Assembly: GCF_003703395.1 (NCBI RefSeq)
Contig: NZ_RDQN01000006.1
Coordinates: forward strand, 62,001-126,000
Reading direction: 5' to 3'
From: Pseudoxanthomonas spadix
Lineage (GTDB): Bacteria; Pseudomonadota; Gammaproteobacteria; Xanthomonadales; Xanthomonadaceae
Length of the DNA stretch: 64,000 bases
Shown: positions 46,588 to 55,240 of the stretch, piece by piece
Position numbering within the stretch: the stretch's first letter is position 1
Layout: each line of letters opens with the position of its first letter
Made by a program: the position numbers and the translations under genes
Notes under the pieces: model-generated
Databases searched by the model: none
Seen by the model: only the letters and a program-made list of their open reading frames with translations
Told to the model about the DNA's origin: nothing

Positions 46588-48306
46588 ATGCGCAGGCTGC
46601 TGCCGGGCCATGGCGCTTCGCGCGGCAGTGCCCTGGGACGTGCGCGCGTGCGCAACCCGCATGCGCTGCAGGTGGCCGAGCAGCGCATCCGCTCCAGCGA
46701 GGTCGAGCACGAACTGGCCCGCCTGCACACCGCGGTCGATGCGGCCCGTACCGAAATGCACGACCTGCGCGCGCGCCTGCATGGCGCCCTGGCGCGCGAG
46801 GTCGGCGAGTTCCTCGAGCTGCATGCCCTGCTGCTGGACGATCCGGAACTGCTGCAAGGCCTGGATGAGCTGATCCGCAAGGGCCGCTACGGCGCCGACT
46901 ACGCGCTCAGGCTGCAGCGCGACCGCCTGGCGGCGGTGTTCGAGGGCATGGACGATGCCTATCTGAGAAGCCGCATGGACGACCTGGACCATGTGATCGG
47001 CCGCATCCACGCGCACCTGCACAACCGCGCCGCCGATGCCGAGGGCCTGGCCGGCGAGATCCTGGTCGCCGAAACCGTGGCTCCCTCCGAACTGGCCCAG
47101 CTGCAGGCCCAGGGCGTGGTCGCGGTGGTCACGTCCACCGGCAGCGCGCTCTCGCACAGCGCGATCCTGGCCCGCAGCCTGCACATGCCGCTGGTGGTGG
47201 GCGCCAGCCAGGCGCTGAGCCGGATCAGCGACGGCGATGCGCTGATCGTCGATGGCGACAGCGGCCAGGTGGTGGTCGATCCGTCGGCCAGGGACCTGCG
47301 CCACTACCGCCAGCGCCTGAAGGATGCCGCCCGCGAGCAGCGCGAGCTTGACCGCCTGCGCGGCAAGCCCACCCGCACCCGCGATGGCGTGGACATCGCC
47401 CTGCATGCCAACGCCGAATCGCGCACCGATGTTGCCCAGGCCCATGCGCTGGGTGCGGCCGGGATCGGCCTGTACCGCACCGAGTTCCTGTTCCTGCAGC
47501 GCAACGCGCTGCCGGACGAGGACGAACAGTTCCGCACCTACCGCGACGTGGTGCTGGGCATGAGCGGGCGCCCGGTGACCATCCGCACCCTCGACCTGGG
47601 CGCGGACAAGGCTGACCGCACCGGCCTGGCCCTGCGCGGCGAGGACAACCCGGCCCTGGGCCTGCGCGGGGTACGCCTGTCGCTGGCCCATGGCGAGGTC
47701 TTCGATACCCAGCTGCGCGCGATCCTGCGCGCCTCCGGCTACGGTCCGGTGCGCGTGCTGGTGCCGATGGTGGCCGTGCGCGAGGAGCTGCTGGAGGTGC
47801 GCAAGCGGCTCAAGCGCCTGACCGCGCAGCTGCGCAGGGGCGGCCACGAGGTCGCCGCCGAGGTGCCGATGGGCGCGATGATCGAAGTGCCGGCCGCGGC
47901 GATCTGCGTGGAGCATTTCATCGACCTGGTGGATTTCCTGTCGGTGGGCACCAACGACCTGGTCCAGTACCTGCTGGCCGCCGACCGCAACAACGATGCC
48001 CTGGGCGAACTCTACTCGCCGCTGCGTCCGGCCCTGCTGCGGCTGCTGGACACGGTGCTGCGCACCGGTCGCGAGCACGGCAAGCAGGTCACCGTCTGCG
48101 GCGAGATCGCCGGCGATGCGGCAATGGCCCCCATCCTGCTGGCGCTGGGACTGGAGCACTTCAGCCTGCATCCGTCCAACATGCTGGAACTGCGCCGCGC
48201 CATCCGCGGCCATGACCGGGCCGCACTGCTGGCCTCGGCCGGCAAGCTGCTCAAGGCCCGCGACCGCGCCGGCATCGAACACTGGCTGGAAAAAGCCACG
48301 CGCTGA
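46588..48306 (+). CDS. ptsI: PTS enzyme I (PEP:protein phosphotransferase)
   Basis: 572 aa, the standard EI length without a GAF domain. Phosphohistidine H190 in STGSALSHSAILAR, PEP-binding LYRTEFLFLQ, and catalytic Cys in VTVCGEIAGD. The start at 46588 gives the EI-type N-terminus RRLLPGHGASRGSALGRA; an upstream ATG at 46516 would add 24 Arg-rich residues. Starts the phosphorelay EI-HPr-EIIA. Confidence 0.93.
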   Translation: MRRLLPGHGASRGSALGRARVRNPHALQVAEQRIRSSEVEHELARLHTAVDAARTEMHDLRARLHGALAREVGEFLELHALLLDDPELLQGLDELIRKGRYGADYALRLQRDRLAAVFEGMDDAYLRSRMDDLDHVIGRIHAHLHNRAADAEGLAGEILVAETVAPSELAQLQAQGVVAVVTSTGSALSHSAILARSLHMPLVVGASQALSRISDGDALIVDGDSGQVVVDPSARDLRHYRQRLKDAAREQRELDRLRGKPTRTRDGVDIALHANAESRTDVAQAHALGAAGIGLYRTEFLFLQRNALPDEDEQFRTYRDVVLGMSGRPVTIRTLDLGADKADRTGLALRGEDNPALGLRGVRLSLAHGEVFDTQLRAILRASGYGPVRVLVPMVAVREELLEVRKRLKRLTAQLRRGGHEVAAEVPMGAMIEVPAAAICVEHFIDLVDFLSVGTNDLVQYLLAADRNNDALGELYSPLRPALLRLLDTVLRTGREHGKQVTVCGEIAGDAAMAPILLALGLEHFSLHPSNMLELRRAIRGHDRAALLASAGKLLKARDRAGIEHWLEKATR

Positions 48307-48387
48307 GCGCTTGGCTGCGCGCGATGGGTGTGCACGGGCCGGTCCCTGGCGTGCGCATGCAGGGTGTCCTTTCCCTGCAGCGGGGGC

Positions 48388-48393
48388 GATAAT
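48388..48393 (+). promoter_or_regulatory. Candidate -10 box upstream of mgtE
   Basis: GATAAT is followed after 6 nt by ATGAACACCTGA, a three-codon mini-ORF, then about 62 nt to the mgtE start. No clear -35 or known Mg2+ riboswitch is recognisable. Confidence 0.35.
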
Positions 48394-48473
48394 GCGCGCA
48401 TGAACACCTGACCTGCAGCGCATCGTCCTTTGGCGAAGCGGTGCTTCCACCGACCGCACAGGGGGCCACGCGC

Positions 48474-49832
48474 ATGGCAGAAGCCGTCCGCCGCGACAAG
48501 ACCGCCCGACAGCTGCGCCTGCTGTCCGACGCGCTGGACAGTGGCCGCCTGGGCCCGGTGCGGCGTCTGGTCAACACGCTGTCCCCGGCCGAGATCGGCA
48601 ACCTGCTCGAATCGCTGCCGCCGGGCAAGCGCGAGGTGGTCTGGGGCCTGGTCGATCCGGAAGACGACGGCGAGGTGCTGGTCCACGTCGGCGAGGAAGT
48701 GCGCGAAAGCCTGCTGGCCGACATGGACCCCGATGAGATCATCGCGGCGGTCGAAGACCTGGACATCGACGACCTGGCCGACCTGGTCGAGGACCTGCCC
48801 GACACGGTCATCGACGAAGTGCTCAAGTCGATGGACCGCGAGAACCGCGAGCGCCTGGAGCAGGTGCTCTCCTATCCGGAGGATTCGGCCGGACGCCTGA
48901 TGAACCCGGACGTGGTCACGGTGCGGGCCGACGTCAACATCGAGCTGGTGCTGCGCTACCTGCGCCTGCGCGGCGAGCTGCCCGACCACACCGACCACCT
49001 GTTCGTGGTCAGCAAGAAGCACCAGTACATGGGCCGGGTGCCGCTGGCCGCACTGGTCACCCACGAGCCGTCCACGCCGATCAACCGCCTGATCGACGAC
49101 GAGCAGCCGGCGATCGGCGTGGAGGAAGGCTCGGCCGAGGTGGCGCGCAAGTTCTCCGACCACGACTGGGTCTCGGCGCCGGTGGTGGACGACAACAACA
49201 TCCTGCTCGGCCGCATCACCATCGACGACGTGGTCGACATCATCCGCGACCAGGCCGAGCACCAGGCCCTGAGCGCAGCCGGCCTGGACGAGGAAGAGGA
49301 CCTGTTCTCGCCGATCCGGCGCGCATTCCGCCGGCGCATGCTGTGGCTGGGCATCAACCTGGGCACCGCGTTCATCGCCTCCTCGGTGGTCAGTTCGTTC
49401 GAAGACACCATCGCAAGGCTGGTCGCCCTGGCCGCGTTGATGCCCATCGTCGCCGGCATGGGCGGCAATGCCGGCACCCAGGTGCTGGCGCTGATGGTGC
49501 GCGGCCTGGCGCTGGGCCAGATCGGCGGCTCCAACGTCTACGTGCTGCTGCGCAAGGAGCTGGGTGTGGCGCTGATCAACGGCCTCGGCCTGGGCACGCT
49601 GCTGGGCCTGATCGTGCTGGTCTGGTTCCGCCAGCCCGGCCTGTCGCTGGTGATCGGCATCGCCTTGACCCTGAACCTGCTCACCGCCGCGGCCGGCGGG
49701 GTGGCGGTGCCGCTGGTGCTCAAGCGCTTGGGCTTTGATCCTGCGCTGGCCGGCAGCGTCATCCTGACCACCCTGACCGATGTCATGGGCTTCATGAGCT
49801 TCCTGGGCCTGGCCACGCTGGTCCTGCTGTAA
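48474..49832 (+). CDS. mgtE: Magnesium transporter MgtE
   Basis: 452 aa. Acidic N domain (about 30-130; DIDDLADLVEDLPD), two CBS domains (about 135-260), the connecting helix and five TM helices with the selectivity region PIVAGMGGNAGTQ. A Mg2+-gated channel: N and CBS domains close it when Mg2+ is high. Start at 48474 has GGGGG near -10; an upstream in-frame ATG at 48441 lacks a ribosome site. Confidence 0.93.
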   Translation: MAEAVRRDKTARQLRLLSDALDSGRLGPVRRLVNTLSPAEIGNLLESLPPGKREVVWGLVDPEDDGEVLVHVGEEVRESLLADMDPDEIIAAVEDLDIDDLADLVEDLPDTVIDEVLKSMDRENRERLEQVLSYPEDSAGRLMNPDVVTVRADVNIELVLRYLRLRGELPDHTDHLFVVSKKHQYMGRVPLAALVTHEPSTPINRLIDDEQPAIGVEEGSAEVARKFSDHDWVSAPVVDDNNILLGRITIDDVVDIIRDQAEHQALSAAGLDEEEDLFSPIRRAFRRRMLWLGINLGTAFIASSVVSSFEDTIARLVALAALMPIVAGMGGNAGTQVLALMVRGLALGQIGGSNVYVLLRKELGVALINGLGLGTLLGLIVLVWFRQPGLSLVIGIALTLNLLTAAAGGVAVPLVLKRLGFDPALAGSVILTTLTDVMGFMSFLGLATLVLL

Positions 49833-49951
49833 GCGGCGGTGGAGGCCGGCATGCAGGCAGTGGCCGGGCGGACGGGGACCCCCTGTGCGGGATGGCTGCG
49901 CCCTGCCTCGCGCCGAGCGTCATCGTCTGGTCCGGCGTGAGCAATGAACCG

Positions 49952-50179
49952 TCAGGACTTGCTGCCTGGCCATGCAATTTGCACCTTGCGATGCTGCATC
50001 ACACAGTCACGCAGGTACAAATTGATCAGGCTTTGATACGGAACGCCTGCCTCATTGGCCATGGCCTTGAAGTAATCCACCACGTCCTCCGACAGGCGCA
50101 TGGAGACCGGCTTCTTGAGCTTGGCTGCGTACGGGTTCTTGCGGGACTTCATTTTGGAGAGATCGTATTCGGCTTTCAT
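49952..50179 (-). CDS. brnA: BrnA-type antitoxin
   Basis: 75 aa. Typical BrnA: MKAEYDLSKMKSRKNPYAAK, then MRLSEDVVDYFKAMANEAGVPYQ and LINLYLRDCV (RHH-like DNA-binding domain). Neutralises BrnT and represses the operon. ATG at 50179, 5 nt after the toxin stop; an earlier GTG at 50188 overlaps brnT. Confidence 0.9.
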   Translation of the reverse strand: MKAEYDLSKMKSRKNPYAAKLKKPVSMRLSEDVVDYFKAMANEAGVPYQSLINLYLRDCVMQHRKVQIAWPGSKS

Positions 50180-50184
50180 GGCGG

Positions 50185-50463
50185 TCACTGCCCGTAGAAG
50201 GAGCTTTCGTGTTGCGTGGCTTTGCGTGCTGAAATGATGCGGATAACGCCGCCACTGTCGCGCTCACAGTGGCAAACCAGGAGAAGATGAGCCCCGCTAC
50301 TCATGCCAAGCATGAGCAAGCGCTCCTCATCCGAGGAGTGGGATGCATCGTAGAACTGGATGGCGAACTCGTCGTAGAAGACGGATTTGGCTTCTTCGAA
50401 GGAAACGCCATGTTTGCGAAGGTTTGAGGCGGCCTTGGCCGGATCCCAGTCAAACTTGATCAT
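50185..50463 (-). CDS. brnT: BrnT ribonuclease toxin
   Basis: 92 aa, RelE-like fold. Family motifs FDWDPAKAASNLRKHGVSFEEA, FYDASHSSDEERL, VCHCER and IRIISARKAT, including the catalytic Arg/His region. Cleaves RNA and blocks translation when free. The -10 box lies only 6 nt upstream of the ATG, so the mRNA may be leaderless. Confidence 0.92.
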   Translation of the reverse strand: MIKFDWDPAKAASNLRKHGVSFEEAKSVFYDEFAIQFYDASHSSDEERLLMLGMSSGAHLLLVCHCERDSGGVIRIISARKATQHESSFYGQ

Positions 50464-50484
50464 CTGTACATTGTATGGATGATC
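50458..50484. promoter_or_regulatory. brnTA promoter and inverted-repeat operator
   Basis: 7-bp arms GATCATC (50458-50464) and GATGATC (50478-50484) flank a minus-strand -10 TACAAT (50470-50475). The left arm overlaps the brnT start codon. BrnA-BrnT complexes repress their own promoter, so this is a strong candidate operator. Confidence 0.55.
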
Positions 50485-50677
50485 GACGCCCTTGCAAGGC
50501 CTGACAGGACCTGGCTGTTCGCACAGCCGGGTCCATGAACCGCGCCGGATCGCGCACGGGATGGCCAGGCAGCCAGGCCTTGCCGCGCGCGGTCCTGGCC
50601 CCGGTCCGAGCGTCGTGCGCCACTGCGCCTGTCCGGCGACAGGCGTATAAGAACCCATCCCGTCAGGAGTGCGTCGC

Positions 50678-51235
50678 ATGAAAATCCTGCTCAAGATCGC
50701 CGCCCTGGGCCTGGTCGGCACCCTGGCCAGCGCCTCGGTCGCCTCGGCCGCGCTGAAGAACGGCACTCCGGCGCCGGCGTTCAGCGCACCGGCCTACCTG
50801 GCCGGCAAGCCGTTCACCTTCAACCTGGCCGATGCGCTGAAGAACGGGCCGGTGGTGGTGTATTTCTTCCCGGCCGCCAACACCTCCGGCTGCAACCTGG
50901 AGGCGCACCTGTTCTCCGAGGCCGTGGATGAGTTCAGGACCCACGGCGCCACGGTGATCGGCGTGACCGCCGGCAACACCGAGCAGCTGGCCGAGTTTTC
51001 CAGGAACACCGAGACCTGCGGCGGCAAGTTCGCCGTGGTGGCCGACGCCGGTGCCCGCATCGCCAGGCAATACGACGCGCTGCTGCCCATGAAGCCCGGC
51101 TGGTCCAACCGCACCTCGTATGTGATCACCGCCCAGGGCACCGTGGCCCACGCCTACTCCGACCTCAACCCGAAGCAGCACGTGCAGCAAACCCTGGATG
51201 CGGTGAAGGCGCTGGAGCACGGGAAGGACGGCTGA
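50678..51235 (+). CDS. Exported peroxiredoxin (AhpC/Bcp-like)
   Basis: 185 aa. Signal peptide ending ASAA (residues 21-25), thioredoxin-like fold with peroxidatic C72 (FFPAANTSGC) and a probable resolving C114. Reduces peroxides in the periplasm. AGGAG at 50665-50669 supports the ATG at 50678; TATAAG at 50646 is a possible -10. An exported version of Bcp is less usual than the cytosolic one. Confidence 0.85.
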   Translation: MKILLKIAALGLVGTLASASVASAALKNGTPAPAFSAPAYLAGKPFTFNLADALKNGPVVVYFFPAANTSGCNLEAHLFSEAVDEFRTHGATVIGVTAGNTEQLAEFSRNTETCGGKFAVVADAGARIARQYDALLPMKPGWSNRTSYVITAQGTVAHAYSDLNPKQHVQQTLDAVKALEHGKDG

Positions 51236-51336
51236 TCGGCCCAAGCCGGCCTGCCTGTCGTGACAGTGGCGAAGGTGCCGCCGCGTTGCCGGTGCACCCC
51301 GCCCTCCCGGATGCTCACGCCTGCCAGACTTGCCAC

Positions 51337-51828
51337 ATGTCCACGCTGAAGTACATCGCCGGCTATCCCCAGCACGTCCAGGACCAGGTCCGGGCGCTGC
51401 TCGACGCCGGCACCCTGGGCCAGGTGCTGGCGCGCCGCTATGGCGAGGGCCACGCGGTGCGCACCGACCGCCAGCTCTACGACTACACCCAGCAGATCAA
51501 GGAGCGCTACCTGCGCTCGGCCCAGCCGCTGCACAAGGTGATCTACGACGCCAAGCTGCAGGTCCTCAGGCATGCCCTGGGCACCCATACCGCGGTCTCG
51601 CGCGTGCAGGGCGCCAGGCTCAAGGCCAGCCGCGAGATCCGCATCGCCACGGTGTTTCGCCAGGCGCCGGCCGAGTTCCTCAGGATGATCGTGGTGCACG
51701 AGCTGGCGCACCTGAAGGAAGGCGAACACAACAAGGCCTTCTACCAGCTGTGCACGCACATGGCCGCCGACTATCACCAGCTCGAATTCGACCTGCGCCT
51801 GTACCTGACCCAGCTCGAACAGCGCTGA
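51337..51828 (+). CDS. YgjP-like M48 family metallopeptidase
   Basis: 163 aa. Zinc motif HELAH (121-125) with a third ligand H131 in GEHNKAFY, characteristic of the YgjP/WLM-like (DUF45) family. N-terminal YIAGYPQHVQDQVRALLD. No membrane segment. Function uncertain; relatives act on SUMO-like or DNA-repair targets in eukaryotes. ATG at 51337 begins the family region. Confidence 0.83.
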   Translation: MSTLKYIAGYPQHVQDQVRALLDAGTLGQVLARRYGEGHAVRTDRQLYDYTQQIKERYLRSAQPLHKVIYDAKLQVLRHALGTHTAVSRVQGARLKASREIRIATVFRQAPAEFLRMIVVHELAHLKEGEHNKAFYQLCTHMAADYHQLEFDLRLYLTQLEQR

Positions 51829-51959
51829 CGCGCGGCAGCCTCGGGCCGCCTGGGCTGCACCATGCCCTGCGGCGCGGTGAGCGGCGCATGCCGCGCAAAC
51901 GCTAACGCCACGTGTGCTTGCCCTGCGTGCCGGTCACGGCTGGCTGACGGCCAGGCAGA

Positions 51960-51965
51960 TAGCGT
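51960..51965 (+). promoter_or_regulatory. -10-like box 6 nt before the acyl-CoA dehydrogenase start
   Basis: TAGCGT ends 6 nt before the ATG at 51972, the same geometry as the other candidate leaderless promoters in this window. Confidence 0.3.
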
Positions 51966-51971
51966 CGCCGG

Positions 51972-52988
51972 ATGACTGGCGCTTTTTCTGCAAACAGCCC
52001 TGGATCGCCTGGACCTTCGACAACCCAGCCAGTCACCAGCGATGGGCTGGCCGCGATGGCGTTTGAGGTCCTGACGCGCACGCCGTCACTGCCGATGCCG
52101 GGCGGCGGTTCGACCTGGGCGCGCTGGCAGGCGCTGTCCGCCCTGGGTGCGCGCGACCTGTGCCTGGTCAAGCTGCTCGAGGCCCATTACGACGCGCAGG
52201 CCATCCTGCAGGAACTCGGCGGCGATCCACCGCGGCCGGGCCAGCTGTGGGCGGTGTGGGCCGCCGAACCGCCCGGGGTGACCCTGGAGTTCGCGCCGCA
52301 GGATCACCTGTCCGGCCACCTGAGCGGCGAAAAGGCCTGGTGCTCCGGCGCATCGCTGGTCAGCCATGCGTTGCTGACGGCCACCCATGACGACGCGCGG
52401 CTGTTGTGCCGCATGGCGATGGACCGCACGCGCCTGGACTACGACGACAGCCGCTGGCAAGCCGTGGGCATGGCCCGCATCAGCAGCGGCACCCTGCGCC
52501 TGCGGCGGGCGCCAGCCGAACGGGTCGGTGCGCCCGGCGCCTACCTGGCACGGCCCGGTTTCTGGCATGGCGGCGCCGGCATCGCCGCGTGCTGGCATGG
52601 CGGCGCGGTCGGGGTGGCCCAGCGCCTGCGCCGTGATGCCCGGATCGGGCGCAATCCGCACGCCGCCGCGCACCTGGGTGCGGTCGACGTCGCCCTGGCC
52701 GCGGCATCGGCCCTGCTCAAGGACACCGCGCGACGCATCGACCAACGACCGCACGATCCGCACCGTGAGGCGGTCACCCGCCTGCGCGCCTGCGTCGCGC
52801 AGGTGGCCACCGAAGTGGTCGAACGCACCGGCCGCGCCCTGGGCGCCGGCCCGCTGTGCACCGAAGGCGACCACGCCCAGCGCTGCGCGGACCTGCTGAT
52901 CTTCATCCGCCAATCCCACGCCGAAACCGATCTGCAGTGGCTGGGCGAAGCGGCCGCGCGCCGGGAGGATTGCCCCTGGACGCTGTGA
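51972..52988 (+). CDS. Acyl-CoA dehydrogenase-like flavoprotein
   Basis: 338 aa, shorter than the usual 380. Resembles the acyl-CoA dehydrogenase fold: a helical N-terminal part, a central beta section (KAWCSGASLVSHALLTA, with GSTWARWQALSALG before it), and a C-terminal helical bundle rich in Ala and Arg. The usual catalytic Glu position cannot be assigned by eye, so enzymatic activity is uncertain. First gene of a four-gene unit; its stop overlaps the PIG-L start. The substrate is unknown. Confidence 0.75.
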   Translation: MTGAFSANSPGSPGPSTTQPVTSDGLAAMAFEVLTRTPSLPMPGGGSTWARWQALSALGARDLCLVKLLEAHYDAQAILQELGGDPPRPGQLWAVWAAEPPGVTLEFAPQDHLSGHLSGEKAWCSGASLVSHALLTATHDDARLLCRMAMDRTRLDYDDSRWQAVGMARISSGTLRLRRAPAERVGAPGAYLARPGFWHGGAGIAACWHGGAVGVAQRLRRDARIGRNPHAAAHLGAVDVALAAASALLKDTARRIDQRPHDPHREAVTRLRACVAQVATEVVERTGRALGAGPLCTEGDHAQRCADLLIFIRQSHAETDLQWLGEAAARREDCPWTL

Positions 52989-53743
52989 GTCCGCGCGGCG
53001 CGCTCATCCAGGGCGGTGGCACCGGCGAATCGGAGTGGCTGGCTTCGCCCCGGCTGCGCGCCGTGCCGGCCACCAACCTGGCCCAGCTGATCGGCGATGC
53101 GCGCCGGCTGGTGGTGGTCGCGCCCCATCCGGACGATGAAGTCCTCGGCTGTGGCGGCCTGATCGCCCTGGCGGTGCAGGCGGCCGTGGATGTGGTGGTG
53201 GTCGCGCTGAGCGACGGCGAGGCCGCCTACCCCGATGATCCGCACTGGACCGGCCAACGCCTGGCGCCGGCACGGCGCGCCGAGCTCATCGACGCCTGCC
53301 GGGCGCTGGGCGTATCGCCGGCCAAGATCGTGCACGCCGGCCTGCCCGACGGCCGGCTTCGTGCCCACTTGGACAAGGCCGCGCAGCTGCTGGCCGGCCT
53401 CGTCCAGGCCGGTGATGCGGTGCTGGTGACCTGGGCACGCGATGGCCACCCCGATCACGAAGCGGCCGCCGATGCCACCCTGCGCGCCTGCGCGCAGGTC
53501 GGTGCGCGCTGCATCCAGTACCCCATCTGGGCCTGGCATTGGGGCGATCCACGGCAGCCAGCCTTTCTTGAAGGCGCCGCTGCGCGCCTGCCGCTGCCGC
53601 AGGCGGCGTGGGACGCCAAGCAGCGGGCACTGGCCTGCTTCGCCACCCAGACCGGCCACTGCACGCCCGCTCCGGCCCAGCCGATCCTGCCTGCACACGT
53701 GCTGGTCCGTTTCGGCCGCGACTTCGAGCTGCTCCTGCCATGA
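52985..53743 (+). CDS. PIG-L/LmbE family deacetylase
   Basis: 252 aa starting at GTG 52985 (GTGA overlap). Zinc motif PHPDDE (47-52), general acid/base pattern, and second zinc motif HPDH (155-158). Members remove N-acetyl groups from GlcNAc-containing substrates (mycothiol, GPI, lipids). The gene order predicts the product is passed to the following methyltransferase or glycosyltransferase. An upstream TTG at 52973 is an alternative start. Confidence 0.88.
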   Translation: MSPRGALIQGGGTGESEWLASPRLRAVPATNLAQLIGDARRLVVVAPHPDDEVLGCGGLIALAVQAAVDVVVVALSDGEAAYPDDPHWTGQRLAPARRAELIDACRALGVSPAKIVHAGLPDGRLRAHLDKAAQLLAGLVQAGDAVLVTWARDGHPDHEAAADATLRACAQVGARCIQYPIWAWHWGDPRQPAFLEGAAARLPLPQAAWDAKQRALACFATQTGHCTPAPAQPILPAHVLVRFGRDFELLLP

Positions 53744-54351
53744 ACGCCGACCCGCACGGCGCCCTCGCCCGCCAGCTCGATGCCATGCATGCGCAGGACG
53801 ATCCATTCGGCTATCGCACGCGCTGGTACGAGGCGCGCAAGCGTCAGGTTTTGCTGGCCACGCTGCCGCATCCGCACTTCGAGCGAGCCTGGGAAATCGG
53901 CTGTTCCAACGGCGAACTCACCGCCGCGCTCTCGCCGCGCTGCAGCCACCTGCTGGCCACCGACCTGTCGGCCAATGCGGTGCGCCAGGCGCGCGCGCGC
54001 AACGCCGGCGATCCGGTGGTCCAGGTGCAGCAGGCGCAGCATCCGGCGCAGTGGCCAGATGGACGCTTCGATCTGATCGTGCTGAGCGAGGTGGGCTACT
54101 ACATGCCGCCCCAGGCACTGCAGGAGGTGGCCGGGCGCATCGCCGGTTCGCTCACCGCGCACGGCCTGCTGGTGGCCTGCCACTGGCTGCATCCGTTCCA
54201 GGGCGCCTACCAGCACGGCGCGCAGGTGCATGGCGTGCTGGCTGCCGGCGTGCCGCTGCCGCGCGTGTATCGCTACCAGGATCCGGACTTCCTGCTGGAA
54301 GGCTGGAGCGCGATGCCGCAGTCGATCGCCCAGCGCGAGGGCCTGCGATGA
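53740..54351 (+). CDS. NodS-like class I SAM-dependent methyltransferase
   Basis: 203 aa. SAM-binding motif I is AWEIGCSNGELTAAL and motif II region is LLATDLSANAV; the N-terminal DPFGYRTRWYEARKRQVLLATL is typical of the NodS family. NodS N-methylates deacetylated chito-oligosaccharides in rhizobia. Here the acceptor may be the amine exposed by PIG-L. Overlaps both neighbours by 4 nt. Confidence 0.85.
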   Translation: MNADPHGALARQLDAMHAQDDPFGYRTRWYEARKRQVLLATLPHPHFERAWEIGCSNGELTAALSPRCSHLLATDLSANAVRQARARNAGDPVVQVQQAQHPAQWPDGRFDLIVLSEVGYYMPPQALQEVAGRIAGSLTAHGLLVACHWLHPFQGAYQHGAQVHGVLAAGVPLPRVYRYQDPDFLLEGWSAMPQSIAQREGLR

Positions 54352-55088
54352 TCGCGGTGCTGATCCCGGCCCATGACGAGGCAGCCACCATCGGCCGCTG
54401 CCTGGCCTCGGTCCGCGTCGCCGCCGCACATCCGGCGCTGCTGGACGAACCGGTGATCGTGGTCGTGGCGCTGGATCGCTGCAGCGATTCGACCGGGACC
54501 ATTGCGCTGGAGCACGGCGCGCGGGTGGTGGTGGTGGATGCACCCGGCGGTGTCGGTGCCGCGCGCGCGGCCGCGGCCAGGGTGGCCATCTCCCTGGGCG
54601 CACGCTGGCTGGCCATGACCGATGCCGACAGCTGGGTCCCGCCGGACTGGCTGGCAGCCCAGCTCGGCCATTGTGCCGACGCCTTCTGCGGCCTGGTCGA
54701 GGTGATCGACTGGGAGGACTACGCCGCGCCGGTGCGCGAGGCGTTCGGCCAGCGCCAGCACAGCGGCGACGACCATCCCCACGTGCACGGCGCCAACCTG
54801 GGGGTGAGCACCGAGCTGTATCTGCGCAGTGGCGGCTTCCTGCCCCTGCGCTGCAGCGAGGACGTGGCCCTGGTCCAGGCGCTGGTGCAGGTGCAGGCGT
54901 CGATCGCGCGCAAGGCCCGTCCGGCCGTTCGCACCAGCGCGCGCCGCCAGGCCCGCGCCAGCGGCGGGTTCAGCCATTACCTGCAGGCGCTGGAAGAAAG
55001 CCTGCCGGTTGAGCGGTTGCTGCCACCGCATGCGGCTGTCAAGGTGACCGCGGACCCGGCCAGCCAGGACGACGCCTTCGCCGCTTGA
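54348..55088 (+). CDS. Family 2 glycosyltransferase
   Basis: 246 aa GT-A fold. N-terminal VLIPAHDEAATIGRCLAS, metal/nucleotide motif MTDADSWVPPDW (DxD) and acceptor region NLGVSTELYLRSGGF with ED in CSEDVALVQ. No membrane helices, unlike NodC. Last gene of the cassette and ends 152 nt before the sensor diguanylate cyclase. Confidence 0.87.
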   Translation: MIAVLIPAHDEAATIGRCLASVRVAAAHPALLDEPVIVVVALDRCSDSTGTIALEHGARVVVVDAPGGVGAARAAAARVAISLGARWLAMTDADSWVPPDWLAAQLGHCADAFCGLVEVIDWEDYAAPVREAFGQRQHSGDDHPHVHGANLGVSTELYLRSGGFLPLRCSEDVALVQALVQVQASIARKARPAVRTSARRQARASGGFSHYLQALEESLPVERLLPPHAAVKVTADPASQDDAFAA

Positions 55089-55240
55089 TGCCCGGGTACA
55101 CGGGCGGGCCGCAGCGCGCCTGGTCCTCCTGGGAAAATGACCCGGTTGACTTCCGATGGCGCGGCCCCGGCACCGCCGGGCTCGGCGCCGTGATCGTCCG
55201 CACAATTCCGGCATACTCCCCGCCAGGGGATCAGAATGCC

